Shown here piece by piece: positions 17,868-25,803 of a stretch of DNA of 64,000 nucleotides. Every line of letters starts with the position of its first letter. Position 1 is the stretch's first letter. The notes under the pieces are model-generated. The model was not told the DNA's origin. It did no database searches and saw nothing but the letters and a program-made list of their open reading frames with translations. Position numbers and translations under genes: made by a program. Source of the DNA: an uncultured Clostridia bacterium (GTDB taxonomy: Bacteria > Bacillota > Clostridia > TANB77 > CAG-508); contig CAQPBJ010000008.1 in the NCBI GenBank assembly GCA_948852945.1, positions 16,147 to 80,146 of the forward strand, written 5' to 3'.

Positions 17868-17882
17868 TTCTCCTCCTAAATT

Positions 17883-18329
17883 TTAATCTATTAATTTATT
17901 TCTTGCCAATATTGCTATAATCACTCCACAAGAATCTATAATAACATCCCTTATTTGAGCAGCTCTACCATCAATAAAAAATTGATGCATTTCATCTGTA
18001 ATAGCATATATTATGCCCCAAACAATACTTAAAATTATAATATATTTTCGTTTAAGCCTAAATGTATTTAAAAAATTATATATTAATACACCACCTAAAA
18101 AATATATTGAAAAGTGAGCTAATTTTCTTACAATAAAACTTATATCTGTAGTGTGATTTTTTAAACTAATTCCAAAATAATCATCGCATACTTGGACTAT
18201 ATTATTTGTAATTCTATCACTAGATGACTGTGAAACCTTTCCATTTTGATTTGAAAATCCAAACACAATTATCATCCATATAATCAAAAATATTCCATAT
18301 ACAATTTTTTTTAAATTCTTAAAATTCAT
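17883..18329 (-). CDS. VanZ family membrane protein (copy 2)
   Basis: A 148-residue VanZ-like protein with about four hydrophobic segments and the motifs FSNQNGK, RKLAHFSIYFLGG and DEMHQFFIDGRAAQIRD. It is diverged from copy 1 at 1222-1725, with conserved motif order. The frame extends upstream to an ATG at 18383, but that start lies inside galE. The ATG at 18329 is preferred because it falls 16 bases after the galE stop and directly precedes the first membrane segment. Only a weak GAAAG Shine-Dalgarno is seen. Function unknown; position suggests a part in capsule assembly. Confidence 0.8.
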   Translation of the reverse strand: MNFKNLKKIVYGIFLIIWMIIVFGFSNQNGKVSQSSSDRITNNIVQVCDDYFGISLKNHTTDISFIVRKLAHFSIYFLGGVLIYNFLNTFRLKRKYIIILSIVWGIIYAITDEMHQFFIDGRAAQIRDVIIDSCGVIIAILARNKLID

Positions 18330-18345
18330 TCTTTTACTGTCTTTC

Positions 18346-19350
18346 TTATTTGTTAATATTATTTTTCGTATACCTCCATGCATCTTTGCACATCTGCTCT
18401 AAATCACGAGTTGCTTCCCATCCTAATTCAACTTTAGCCTTAGTAGAATCAGCATAACATACTGCAATATCGCCTGGTCTTCTAGCTGTAATTTCATATT
18501 CTATTTTTATATCATTAGCCTTTTCAAAAGCGTTTACTATATCCAAAACAGAGTATCCTGTACCTGTTCCTAAGTTGTAAGCCTCTACACCTGTAATTTT
18601 TCTTGCTTTATCTAAAGCTTTTAAATGACCTATTGCTAAATCAACCACATGGATATAATCTCTTACCCCTGTTCCATCATGAGTATTATAATCATGTCCA
18701 AATACATTTAAATGTTCTAATTTTCCTGCTGCTACATAGTTTATGTATGGCATTAAATTATTTGGAATTCCATTTGGATTTTCCCCAATTTCTCCACTTT
18801 CATGTGCTCCTATTGGATTAAAATATCTAAGTAATATAACTGTCCAAGCTTTGTCTGATTTATACACATCTGTCAATATTTGCTCTATCATTAATTTAGT
18901 AGAACCATATGGATTAGTTGCTGATAATGGAAAATCTTCTTTTATTGGTACAGTAGCAGGATCTCCATATACTGTTGCTGATGAACTAAATACTATCTTT
19001 TTGCAATTATGATTTCTCATTACATCTACCAAATTCAATGTTCCTGTTATATTATTATGATAATATTCTATTGGTTTTTCACATGATTCTCCAACCGCTT
19101 TTAGTCCTGCAAAATGGATTACTTCATCAATTTTATTTTCTTCAAAAACTTTTTCTACATTTTCTTTATCTAATAAATCTACTTTATAAAACTTAAAATC
19201 TTTTCCTGATAATTTTTTTATACTGTCACACATCTCTATTTTACTATTAGAAAGATTATCAAGAACTACTATTTCTTCTCCTCTTTTTAATAGTTCTATC
19301 GCTGTATGACTTCCTATATATCCTGTTCCACCTGTTACTAAAATTGCCAT
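18346..19350 (-). CDS. galE: UDP-glucose 4-epimerase
   Basis: A 334-residue extended SDR enzyme. The NAD-binding VTGGTGYIGSH glycine motif is at about 5-15, SSSATVYG near 122-129 contains the catalytic Ser region, and NPYGSTKLMIEQ contains the YxxxK catalytic pair. NLGTGTGYSVLD and ARRPGD are GalE hallmarks. It interconverts UDP-glucose and UDP-galactose, or the N-acetyl forms, supplying galactosyl donors for the capsule. It is the first gene of the operon with the second VanZ gene and cpsCDB. GGAGG precedes the ATG. Confidence 0.95.
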   Translation of the reverse strand: MAILVTGGTGYIGSHTAIELLKRGEEIVVLDNLSNSKIEMCDSIKKLSGKDFKFYKVDLLDKENVEKVFEENKIDEVIHFAGLKAVGESCEKPIEYYHNNITGTLNLVDVMRNHNCKKIVFSSSATVYGDPATVPIKEDFPLSATNPYGSTKLMIEQILTDVYKSDKAWTVILLRYFNPIGAHESGEIGENPNGIPNNLMPYINYVAAGKLEHLNVFGHDYNTHDGTGVRDYIHVVDLAIGHLKALDKARKITGVEAYNLGTGTGYSVLDIVNAFEKANDIKIEYEITARRPGDIAVCYADSTKAKVELGWEATRDLEQMCKDAWRYTKNNINK

Positions 19351-19376
19351 AAATTTTCCTCCTTTATAACACTTAA

Positions 19377-19405
19377 TTTATATCAAATAACAAAAAAAAT
19401 AGCAA
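19377..19405 (-). promoter_or_regulatory. Probable promoter of the galE-cpsCDB operon
   Basis: On the minus strand, TTGCTA (19400-19405) and TATAAA (19377-19382) are 17 bases apart, with TG just ahead of the -10 as in extended -10 promoters. It lies about 30 bases before the galE start. Confidence 0.5.
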
Positions 19406-19429
19406 TATAAAATTTTACTCTTTTTATAT

Positions 19430-19611
19430 AACTTTAAGGGATAATAATAAAAGTATTTTCACTCTTAGGTAAGTAAGTTTAGAAAATTATAAAAAAAATT
19501 CATAGAGATACAGGCGAATGGCCTGAGAGACTCTATGAATTTTTTTATTCAATTTTCTTAATGAAACGCACCGTAGCCGTGAAAATGCTTTTATTATTAT
19601 CCCTTAAAGTT
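19430..19611. repeat. Single-copy nested hairpin element (element C)
   Basis: A 182-base inverted-repeat element lies 29 bases beyond the P-type ATPase stop. Outer arms 19430-19462 and 19579-19611 are complementary over 33 bases with one mismatch. Inside, 19492-19507 pairs with 19531-19546, and CAGGC / GCCTG (19511-19525) forms the tip. The strand joining outer and inner stems is unpaired. It could terminate the ATPase transcript. It has the same design as the repeat families elsewhere in the window but no sequence match to them. Confidence 0.75.
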
Positions 19612-19639
19612 AATTTAATATTATATAGTTTTTATATTG

Positions 19640-21502
19640 CTATTTTATTCTTAAAGTTTTCATTGAATTAAGTATTGCTATTATTGAAACTCCTACATCT
19701 GCAAAAACCGCAAGCCACATATTAGCATATCCCATCGCTCCCAAAATCAAAACCGCTATTTTAATTACAAGAGCAAAAATAATATTTTGTTTTACAATTT
19801 TCATAGTTGCTTTAGAAATTCTAATTGCTTGAGCAATTTTAGTAAGTTCATCAGTCATAATAACAACATCAGCAGCTTCAATAGCAGCATCAGCCCCTAT
19901 TCCTCCCATTGCAATACCTACATCAGCTCTAGCTAAACACGGACTATCATTAATACCATCACCAACAAAAATAACGCTCTGCTTTTTCTTTTTTAATTTC
20001 AAAATTTCTTCTAATTTTTCTAACTTTTGTTCAGGTAATAAATTTCCAAAACAATTTTCTATACCAACTTCGTTTGCAATTTGTTTAGCAATTTTTTCTT
20101 CATCACCTGTTAAAATATAAGATCCTTTTACTTTTGCTTTAGTTAAATCAAATATTGCTTCTTTAGCTTCTTTTTTTACTGTATCAGATATTAATATACA
20201 GCCTTTATACGTTCCTTCTATAGCAACATATATAACAGTTCCTGGATTAGCAATTTCTTTAAATTTAATATTATTTTCTTTTAATAGTTTAGCATTTCCA
20301 ACTAATGTTTCTTTAAAGAATATTTTAGCTTTTATTCCTTTGCCTGAAATTTCTTCTAAATTTTCAATCTTTTTATCATCATATTTCCCTGTATATTTAT
20401 TTTTAATAGAAAGAGCTATTGGGTGATTAGAAAATTTTTCTGCATGTGCTGCAATCCTTATAAGTTCTTGCTCTGAAATATCAACAGACACTACAGTTTG
20501 AATTTCAAAAACACCTTTAGTAATAGTTCCAGTTTTATCAAATGCTATATATTTAGCTTTTGATAAAGCTTCTAAATAATTACTTCCTTTAATTAAAATA
20601 CCATTTTTAGATGCTCCTCCGATTCCTCCAAAAAATCCTAATGGCACTGAAATTACTAGAGCACATGGACATGAAATAACTAAAAATGTTAGTGATCTAT
20701 AAAGCCATTCTGAAAATTCTTGATTAAAAATAAAAGGAGGTACAATAGCTAATGCTAAAGCCAAAAAGCAAACTATTGGTGTGTAATATTTAGCAAACTT
20801 AGTAATAAATTTTTCTGTTTTAGCTTTTTTAGATGTTGCATCTTCAACTAATTCTAATATCTTTGAAACAGTTGAATCTTCAAACTTTTTCATAACTTTA
20901 GCTTCAACGACTTTATTTAAATTTATTGTTCCACTATAAATAATTTCTTGTGGTCCTATTGTTTTTGGAACAGGCTCTCCTGTAATAGTTTTAGTATCAA
21001 AACTTGATTTTCCTGTTATAATTCTAGCATCAACAGGAACTTTTTCTCCTGGCTTTATAACTATAGTTTCACCAATTTTTATTTCTTCTGGCTTTACTGA
21101 AATTAATTCATTGTTTCGATATACATTAGCAGTTTCTGGTTTTATTTGCATTAATTCCTTTATTGCATCTCTAGATTTTCCAACAGCAATAGATTGAAAT
21201 TCCTCACCTATCTGATATAAAAGCATTACTGCTATTGCCTCAGGAAATTCTCCTATTACTAGAGCTCCTACTGTTGCAATCATCATAAGGAAATTCTCAT
21301 CAAATATATTTCCTCTAAATATATTTCTTATTGCTTTATTTAAAATATCAATTCCTATTATAAAATAAGATATAAGAAATGATATTACAGATATTAATTT
21401 CATTTCATATATACAATTTTCAATTTTCATAAATTGAAAAATCACACCTAAAATTGCAAATATAACAGAAAACATAAATCTTATTTTAAAACTTTTTTTC
21501 AT
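19640..21502 (-). CDS. cadA: Heavy-metal (Zn/Cd/Pb-type) P1B ATPase
   Basis: A 620-residue metal-exporting ATPase. It has about eight hydrophobic segments, TGEP (174-177), the transport-site SCPCALVISVP (CPC at 278-280), FDKTGT with the phosphorylated Asp (about 322-326), SNHPIAL (the HP motif) and GDGINDSPCLARADVGIAMG. The last membrane helix has LAVFADVGVS, the Asp-containing motif of the Zn/Cd/Pb subgroup rather than the copper one. It lacks the usual N-terminal HMA metal-binding domain, which is encoded as a separate gene just upstream. It is the third gene of the cadC-type operon. Confidence 0.92.
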   Translation of the reverse strand: MKKSFKIRFMFSVIFAILGVIFQFMKIENCIYEMKLISVISFLISYFIIGIDILNKAIRNIFRGNIFDENFLMMIATVGALVIGEFPEAIAVMLLYQIGEEFQSIAVGKSRDAIKELMQIKPETANVYRNNELISVKPEEIKIGETIVIKPGEKVPVDARIITGKSSFDTKTITGEPVPKTIGPQEIIYSGTINLNKVVEAKVMKKFEDSTVSKILELVEDATSKKAKTEKFITKFAKYYTPIVCFLALALAIVPPFIFNQEFSEWLYRSLTFLVISCPCALVISVPLGFFGGIGGASKNGILIKGSNYLEALSKAKYIAFDKTGTITKGVFEIQTVVSVDISEQELIRIAAHAEKFSNHPIALSIKNKYTGKYDDKKIENLEEISGKGIKAKIFFKETLVGNAKLLKENNIKFKEIANPGTVIYVAIEGTYKGCILISDTVKKEAKEAIFDLTKAKVKGSYILTGDEEKIAKQIANEVGIENCFGNLLPEQKLEKLEEILKLKKKKQSVIFVGDGINDSPCLARADVGIAMGGIGADAAIEAADVVIMTDELTKIAQAIRISKATMKIVKQNIIFALVIKIAVLILGAMGYANMWLAVFADVGVSIIAILNSMKTLRIK

Positions 21503-21511
21503 TTTCTCCTC

Positions 21512-21736
21512 CTAGCTTAGTTTAGCATCTGGCTCCATTTTGGCTACGATTTTCTTAACTTCATTCATTACTTCTTCTACTTCTTTTTCATCTGAAGATT
21601 TAAATTCAATTGATAGTTTTGATGTCATAAAGTTAAGTGTTGCTTCTTCAATTTCCTTAATCTTATTTATTTTGTCTTCTATTTTTGCTGCACAATTAGC
21701 ACAATCTATCCCCTCAATCTTATATACTTTTTTCAT
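21512..21736 (-). CDS. Stand-alone HMA (heavy-metal-associated) domain protein
   Basis: A 74-residue protein consisting of one HMA fold with the metal site GIDCANCAAKI (C-x2-C at about 10-13) and a beta-alpha-beta pattern after it. Such proteins deliver soft metals to P-type ATPases. It is encoded between the repressor and an ATPase that lacks this domain, so it appears to be the ATPase's detached metal-binding domain. Its start is one base from the repressor stop and it ends 9 bases before the ATPase start. GAGAGG precedes the ATG. Confidence 0.9.
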   Translation of the reverse strand: MKKVYKIEGIDCANCAAKIEDKINKIKEIEEATLNFMTSKLSIEFKSSDEKEVEEVMNEVKKIVAKMEPDAKLS

Positions 21737-22102
21737 CTACTTTACCTCTCTTTCTTTTATTTCAAGAACATGATCTAAAGCTTTTTCAAAAATATCTTTA
21801 ACATGATCATCGTCTATAGAATAAATAACCATTTTTCCATCTTTTCTGTTCTTCACTAAATTAGCATCTCTTAATGTCTTTAATTGGTGAGAAATAGCTG
21901 ATTTTGTCATTCCTAATAATACAGCTAAATCGCAAACACACATATCACTCTTATCTAACGCCCACATGATTTTAGCTCTAGTACTATCACCCAATATTTT
22001 AAAAAAATCTGAAACATCAAATAAAATATCTTCTTTTAACATCTGCGATTTTACATTTTCAATAATATCTTCATGTAAAACTTCACAATCAAATTCTTCC
22101 AT
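21737..22102 (-). CDS. cadC: ArsR/SmtB family metal sensor repressor (CadC type)
   Basis: A 121-residue winged-helix repressor. The metal site C-x-C is in DMCVCDLAVLLGM at the start of the recognition region, and an N-terminal Cys (C6) matches the second ligand set of CadC sensors. The recognition helix reads MTKSAISHQLKTLRDANLV, and a C-terminal DDDHVKDIF resembles the alpha-5 site. It should repress the operon until Cd, Pb or Zn binds. The ATG at 22102 has a perfect AGGAGG 4 bases before it. A longer frame from TTG 22174 is rejected because that TTG is the promoter -35 box. Confidence 0.9.
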   Translation of the reverse strand: MEEFDCEVLHEDIIENVKSQMLKEDILFDVSDFFKILGDSTRAKIMWALDKSDMCVCDLAVLLGMTKSAISHQLKTLRDANLVKNRKDGKMVIYSIDDDHVKDIFEKALDHVLEIKEREVK

Positions 22103-22118
22103 ATAACCTCCTATATAG

Positions 22119-22174
22119 TTGAACAACCATTCAACTATATTTATATTATAATTGAATGGTTGCTCAACTGTCAA
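22119..22174 (-). promoter_or_regulatory. Promoter with two CadC-type operators
   Basis: On the minus strand the promoter is TTGACA (22169-22174), 18 bases, TATAAT (22145-22150). Operator 2 (22152-22167, TTGAATGGTTGCTCAA) fills the spacer. Operator 1 (22119-22134, TTGAACAACCATTCAA) lies just downstream of the start site. Both are imperfect palindromes with TTGA/TTCAA arms, close to known ArsR/SmtB operators. Bound repressor would block RNA polymerase at both positions. Confidence 0.85.
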
Positions 22175-22192
22175 TATATATTATGAAAAATT

Positions 22193-22805
22193 TTAATTAT
22201 TTGTTAATATTTTTATTGTATAGTAAAAATATTTGGTTGTTCCGTCTACTTCATATGAAATAGCATATTTATAATAAACATCTCTAGTCAACTTAGATAA
22301 ATCAATCATTGCTGCAAAATAGCATTCTGAAGTTTCTCCACTAGCTAATGTTGTATTTGATATCTTAGGCCCAGGGTATAAAATTGCATTATTAAAGTTA
22401 GATACTTCTACCTCTTCTGCCCTTCCACTTTCAAAAGTCTTTCCGTTGACTAGAATTATTCTTTAATGTATAAGCTACATTTATATTACAATACTGTGTA
22501 CTACTTGCGTTATTTCCTTTTCTAAGAGTAGTAGTCAAAGTATTGTCGACATACTCATCTGAAACAAATTCTAATTCCTTGTTATAAATTCCAGTTATAT
22601 TTGTATATACCTTTTCACCCTTAGGAAGAGCAATAACTTCAAGCTTATCTGATTTAGCTTTTAAATTAACTTTTCCATAAATATTTAGTTTAGACCCCAA
22701 AAGAGAATATCCTATATTCATGGCAAACATAGTTGCAACAGCAACTATTATAATTACTGCAACACTTATAGAATATTTCTTCTTTAATTTGTATTTTTTC
22801 TTCAT
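22193..22805 (-). pseudogene. Second SipW-type cargo protein, interrupted by a frameshift
   Basis: The frame starts at ATG 22805 and stops early at 22431 (124 residues), but the rest of the protein continues in another frame to a stop at 22193. Removing one C from the CAACGG near 22443-22448 restores a smooth 203-residue frame (SSQGKTFESGRAEE). The N-terminus is basic and followed by a membrane segment ending in GYSLLGSKLNIYGKV, which matches the cleavage-region style of the TasA-like protein in this locus. It is the last gene after the DUF5305-like gene. It could be a real pseudogene, a programmed shift or a sequencing error. A second shift of the same kind occurs in the amylase gene. Confidence 0.75.
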
Positions 22806-22810
22806 ATTTC

Positions 22811-23869
22811 CTATCTCTTTAATATATATCTATAAAGTATTTTGTCACCTATAACACAAAACCAACTTTCTTCTAAGTTTTCATTGTTCCAATATAAAAT
22901 TGGTTTAGATAATTCTTCTGATAATTTTATTACTTCATTAAAATCAATAACATCTATTAAATTCTGTCTATCAGTATCTATCTTATCATTAACTTCTACA
23001 ATTTTTTCTTCACATTCTTTTAAAATTCTATTAAGTTCAATTTTATATTCATTTTTTATAACATTATTATCTACTGTTTTTATTTTTAATACTAATATTA
23101 AAATAATAGCTATTATTAATACTATTGTTGCAACTGTTCTTTTAACTTCTGACAATTGATCTACCGTCTGACTCTTCTTAGTAATAATCTGTGGTTTTGA
23201 TGATTCTTCAGTAGTAGTTTTTAATTTTGTAGTTTTAGGTCCAATTTCAAAAACTAAATTTGGTGAATATACATTTAATACTTCTTGTCCCATAATATTA
23301 GTTTTTGACATTACTTCTAATACAACTGTATATGTCGTATCTACTTGCATTCCAACTTCTTGTTGAAAATTTTTAATCATTTGTATTTTATCTTTAATAT
23401 TTAGTTCAAAACTTTCTGAAATTTCTATATCTTTTGAATTAACCGTAAAATCTTTATTTTCTACTAATACTTCTGTATTCTTAAAAACCCTTTGTTCTTC
23501 TCCATCTTTAACATAAACAGATTCTAAATTTCCTACAATTTTATAGCTATAAGAAATATCTGATACCTGGTTTGCATTATATAAATATGTCATATTTATA
23601 TTAGCTACATCCATTAAATTCGTAATATATACATTTTTATCGCCAATATTTTTTTCAGTAACATACCCATTTTCTAGCATGGATACATCATATGAATACA
23701 AATATTTATTAGTATATTCATATATATTTTCATTTACAAATTTCTTTTTATTTTCTGAATTAAACGAATCATATAAAGTAACCATTGCAACAACTATGCT
23801 CACTAAAAGTAATACAAAGATAGTTTTACGTACAGATTTTCTTATTCTTATCTTTTGCATTTTTTTCAT
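22811..23869 (-). CDS. DUF5305-like bitopic membrane protein
   Basis: A 352-residue protein with an N-terminal membrane segment (about 15-32), an extracellular beta-rich region (about 40-220), a second membrane segment (about 244-261) and a cytoplasmic C-terminal domain (ending WFCVIGDKILYRYILKR). This layout and the C-terminal FxVxDxxxxYxY style fit DUF5305 proteins, often encoded next to SipW-like signal peptidases. It lies between the signal peptidase and the second cargo gene, which suggests a role in assembly or anchoring of the exported fibre-like proteins. The function itself is not known. Confidence 0.65.
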   Translation of the reverse strand: MKKMQKIRIRKSVRKTIFVLLLVSIVVAMVTLYDSFNSENKKKFVNENIYEYTNKYLYSYDVSMLENGYVTEKNIGDKNVYITNLMDVANINMTYLYNANQVSDISYSYKIVGNLESVYVKDGEEQRVFKNTEVLVENKDFTVNSKDIEISESFELNIKDKIQMIKNFQQEVGMQVDTTYTVVLEVMSKTNIMGQEVLNVYSPNLVFEIGPKTTKLKTTTEESSKPQIITKKSQTVDQLSEVKRTVATIVLIIAIILILVLKIKTVDNNVIKNEYKIELNRILKECEEKIVEVNDKIDTDRQNLIDVIDFNEVIKLSEELSKPILYWNNENLEESWFCVIGDKILYRYILKR

Positions 23870-23873
23870 TTGT

Positions 23874-25049
23874 TTATTTTCCCTTCTCTATGCTTCCAGT
23901 ATCCGGTTTTTCTTTTAGATTTATTCTACTAAAAAATACTGCTGGATATCCAATATACTTTATACTAAAAATTTCTTTTGCTAACACTTGTGTTTCACTA
24001 ACAGGCTCTTTATCGGGCATTCTATTATTGTCCCCTTTAGTTATAAATAATTTTTTTCCCTGTTCCTCATATTTTGAAATTACTCGATGTACTACTGTGA
24101 AATTATCTTTCTGATATTGAATAATATCTCCAACCTCAATATCAACAGGTTTACATTTTTTTAAGATTACAATATCTCCAACCGAAATTGTTTTTTCCAT
24201 ACTCCCTGAAGCTATTGCAACTGGTTTTATTGGAAAAATCCCCATACCAAACCATAAAAATAGTATAACTAATGCTACTGCAGGAATAAGCGTTCTAGGA
24301 TTTGCTGTTTCTTCCTCTTTATTGTTCTTGCTTATTTCCTTCTTCTTTTTTATATATCTAATGTTAACAACAAGCATAATTGGTATAACTGTATCTACTA
24401 CTGTAACAATTATCCATGGTACTTTAGGCAATATTGGCATTATAAGCCAATAAGCAATTGTAATTGTTCTATAGTATACTGCTGGCTTCCACGTTTTATT
24501 AATAGCCATATATGTACACACAATATTCACCGCTATTATTGGTAATATATCTGCGAAAAATATTTTTATTAAATTAATCGTATTAGATGTATCAAGTATA
24601 CCAATATCTATCAAAATAAAAATAATACATGATAAAATTGCAATAAATTTTTTATCTTTCTCATAAACATTATTTATTAATCTATATCTTACATACTCTT
24701 TAACAACTATTGGAAATATATATACTATACAATTTATTAAAATGCCTTTAATTCCTAGAGAATATGGATTCTTTCCCACGTCCAAAAAGAAGTCTGACAA
24801 TATATAAATTCCTACATAAACTAAACTGGCAATCAAAGAATATTCTGTAATTTCTTTTTTCAATCTAGTATTTGTAGGGGATTTTGCAAATAATATATTT
24901 AATAAAACTATGCACATAAACCAAAATAGCGGATTAACAATAGAGTAATAGATTAAACCATAACTTACTAAACTGTAATTCGCTATAATGGAATATATAA
25001 CCAATATTGCAAGTATCAAGACTGTAGTTTTTCTTGACTTTTGTAACAT
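23874..25049 (-). CDS. ER-type (SipW-like) signal peptidase I with polytopic N-terminal domain
   Basis: A 391-residue membrane protein. The C-terminal 120 residues are an S26B signal peptidase: ASGSME with catalytic Ser283, and VVHRV with His321 in place of the Lys of ordinary bacterial enzymes, then GDNNRMPD. The N-terminal 235 residues add about seven membrane segments, unlike the short SipW of Bacillus. SipW-like enzymes process TasA/TapA-type matrix proteins. Here the gene directly follows a TasA-like gene and precedes a second cargo-like gene, so these are its probable substrates. GTGAG precedes the ATG. Confidence 0.88.
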   Translation of the reverse strand: MLQKSRKTTVLILAILVIYSIIANYSLVSYGLIYYSIVNPLFWFMCIVLLNILFAKSPTNTRLKKEITEYSLIASLVYVGIYILSDFFLDVGKNPYSLGIKGILINCIVYIFPIVVKEYVRYRLINNVYEKDKKFIAILSCIIFILIDIGILDTSNTINLIKIFFADILPIIAVNIVCTYMAINKTWKPAVYYRTITIAYWLIMPILPKVPWIIVTVVDTVIPIMLVVNIRYIKKKKEISKNNKEEETANPRTLIPAVALVILFLWFGMGIFPIKPVAIASGSMEKTISVGDIVILKKCKPVDIEVGDIIQYQKDNFTVVHRVISKYEEQGKKLFITKGDNNRMPDKEPVSETQVLAKEIFSIKYIGYPAVFFSRINLKEKPDTGSIEKGK

Positions 25050-25076
25050 TTTTTTCTCACTTTATTTTAATTAGTT

Positions 25077-25610
25077 CTATGAAGCTTTTCCTGTAAACTC
25101 TTCTGTAGCTTGTTCATAATCTAATTCAATATCAAACTCTGCACTTGCTGATTCTTTCACAGAGTCTTTTCTCCATTTTACTGTGAAAGTAATTGATGTA
25201 GATTCACTAGGTTGTAATACTTCTACTCCAGAAATATCAAGATTTGGAATCAACACTTCGATATCATCATTAGAAAAAGCAGTAGTAGTTCCTCTATTGT
25301 AAAGATTAAATCCTGTTAATTTAGCTGGAATACTTCCATTATTTTTTACTGTAGCTGTAACATAGCATCCATCACCAGGATATGATAAATCTATGTCAAC
25401 TGTCATCTTTGTTGTATCTGCTGCATTTACTACAGCTCTTCCGTGTTCTGAAGTAGAAACTACACCATTAGTAAATACGACCTCAAAATTTCCAGAAGCA
25501 TTAGCCCTTCCAGATATATTTAATACTCCACTAAAAGAAGCATATGCAACAGCTAGTCCAAGTACGGCAACTATTAGTACTATTACAAGTAATTTTGATT
25601 TGTTCTTCAT
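25077..25610 (-). CDS. TasA/camelysin-like secreted protein
   Basis: A 177-residue protein with a SipW-type signal sequence: short basic start, LLVIVLIVAVLGLAVAYASF core (about 6-25) and then SGVLNISGRA. The mature part is a beta-sandwich of the TasA/CotN kind, with alternating hydrophobic strands and a conserved ATVKNNGSIPAKLTGF segment. Such proteins form surface fibres or act as camelysin-type proteins. It is first in the operon before the SipW-like peptidase. The ATG at 25610 follows GGGGG. An ATG 45 bases upstream is rejected as it adds an unrelated Cys-rich leader and lies upstream of the ribosome binding site. Confidence 0.8.
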   Translation of the reverse strand: MKNKSKLLVIVLIVAVLGLAVAYASFSGVLNISGRANASGNFEVVFTNGVVSTSEHGRAVVNAADTTKMTVDIDLSYPGDGCYVTATVKNNGSIPAKLTGFNLYNRGTTTAFSNDDIEVLIPNLDISGVEVLQPSESTSITFTVKWRKDSVKESASAEFDIELDYEQATEEFTGKAS

Positions 25611-25758
25611 ATTTTCCCCCTTATAAATACATATTTGATGTGAACAGTATATCATATAAAATATTTTTTTGAATACTTTTTCATTTACATTTTTGTTACT
25701 TTTTATTTTCTTTTGTATTACTTTTAACTTTACTGCATATTTTTAAGGATTTATATGC

Positions 25759-25764
25759 TATAAT
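25759..25764 (+). promoter_or_regulatory. Extended -10 promoter of the 327-residue hypothetical gene
   Basis: TGC-TATAAT forms an extended -10 element about 40 bases before the start codon. No good -35 box is visible. Confidence 0.45.
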
Positions 25765-25803
25765 GCTATTAATTATTTTTATATGTAAATGGAGATAATA
25801 CAA

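Noticed and set aside
18330..18383. Upstream ATG at 18383 for the second VanZ protein
   Set aside because: It would overlap the galE coding end, its leader is basic and unlike VanZ proteins, and the nearby GGAGG lies after, not before, that ATG.
19492..19546. Riboswitch-like reading of the inner hairpin (AGGCGAATGGCCTGAGAGA)
   Set aside because: It recalls riboswitch fragments, but none of the full conserved cores of the glycine or other classes is present, and the element lies after a gene end, not before a regulated gene on the same strand.
22103..22174. Longer ArsR-family protein starting with TTG at 22174
   Set aside because: The extra codons coincide with the promoter and both operators. 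AGGAGG sits ahead of the ATG at 22102.
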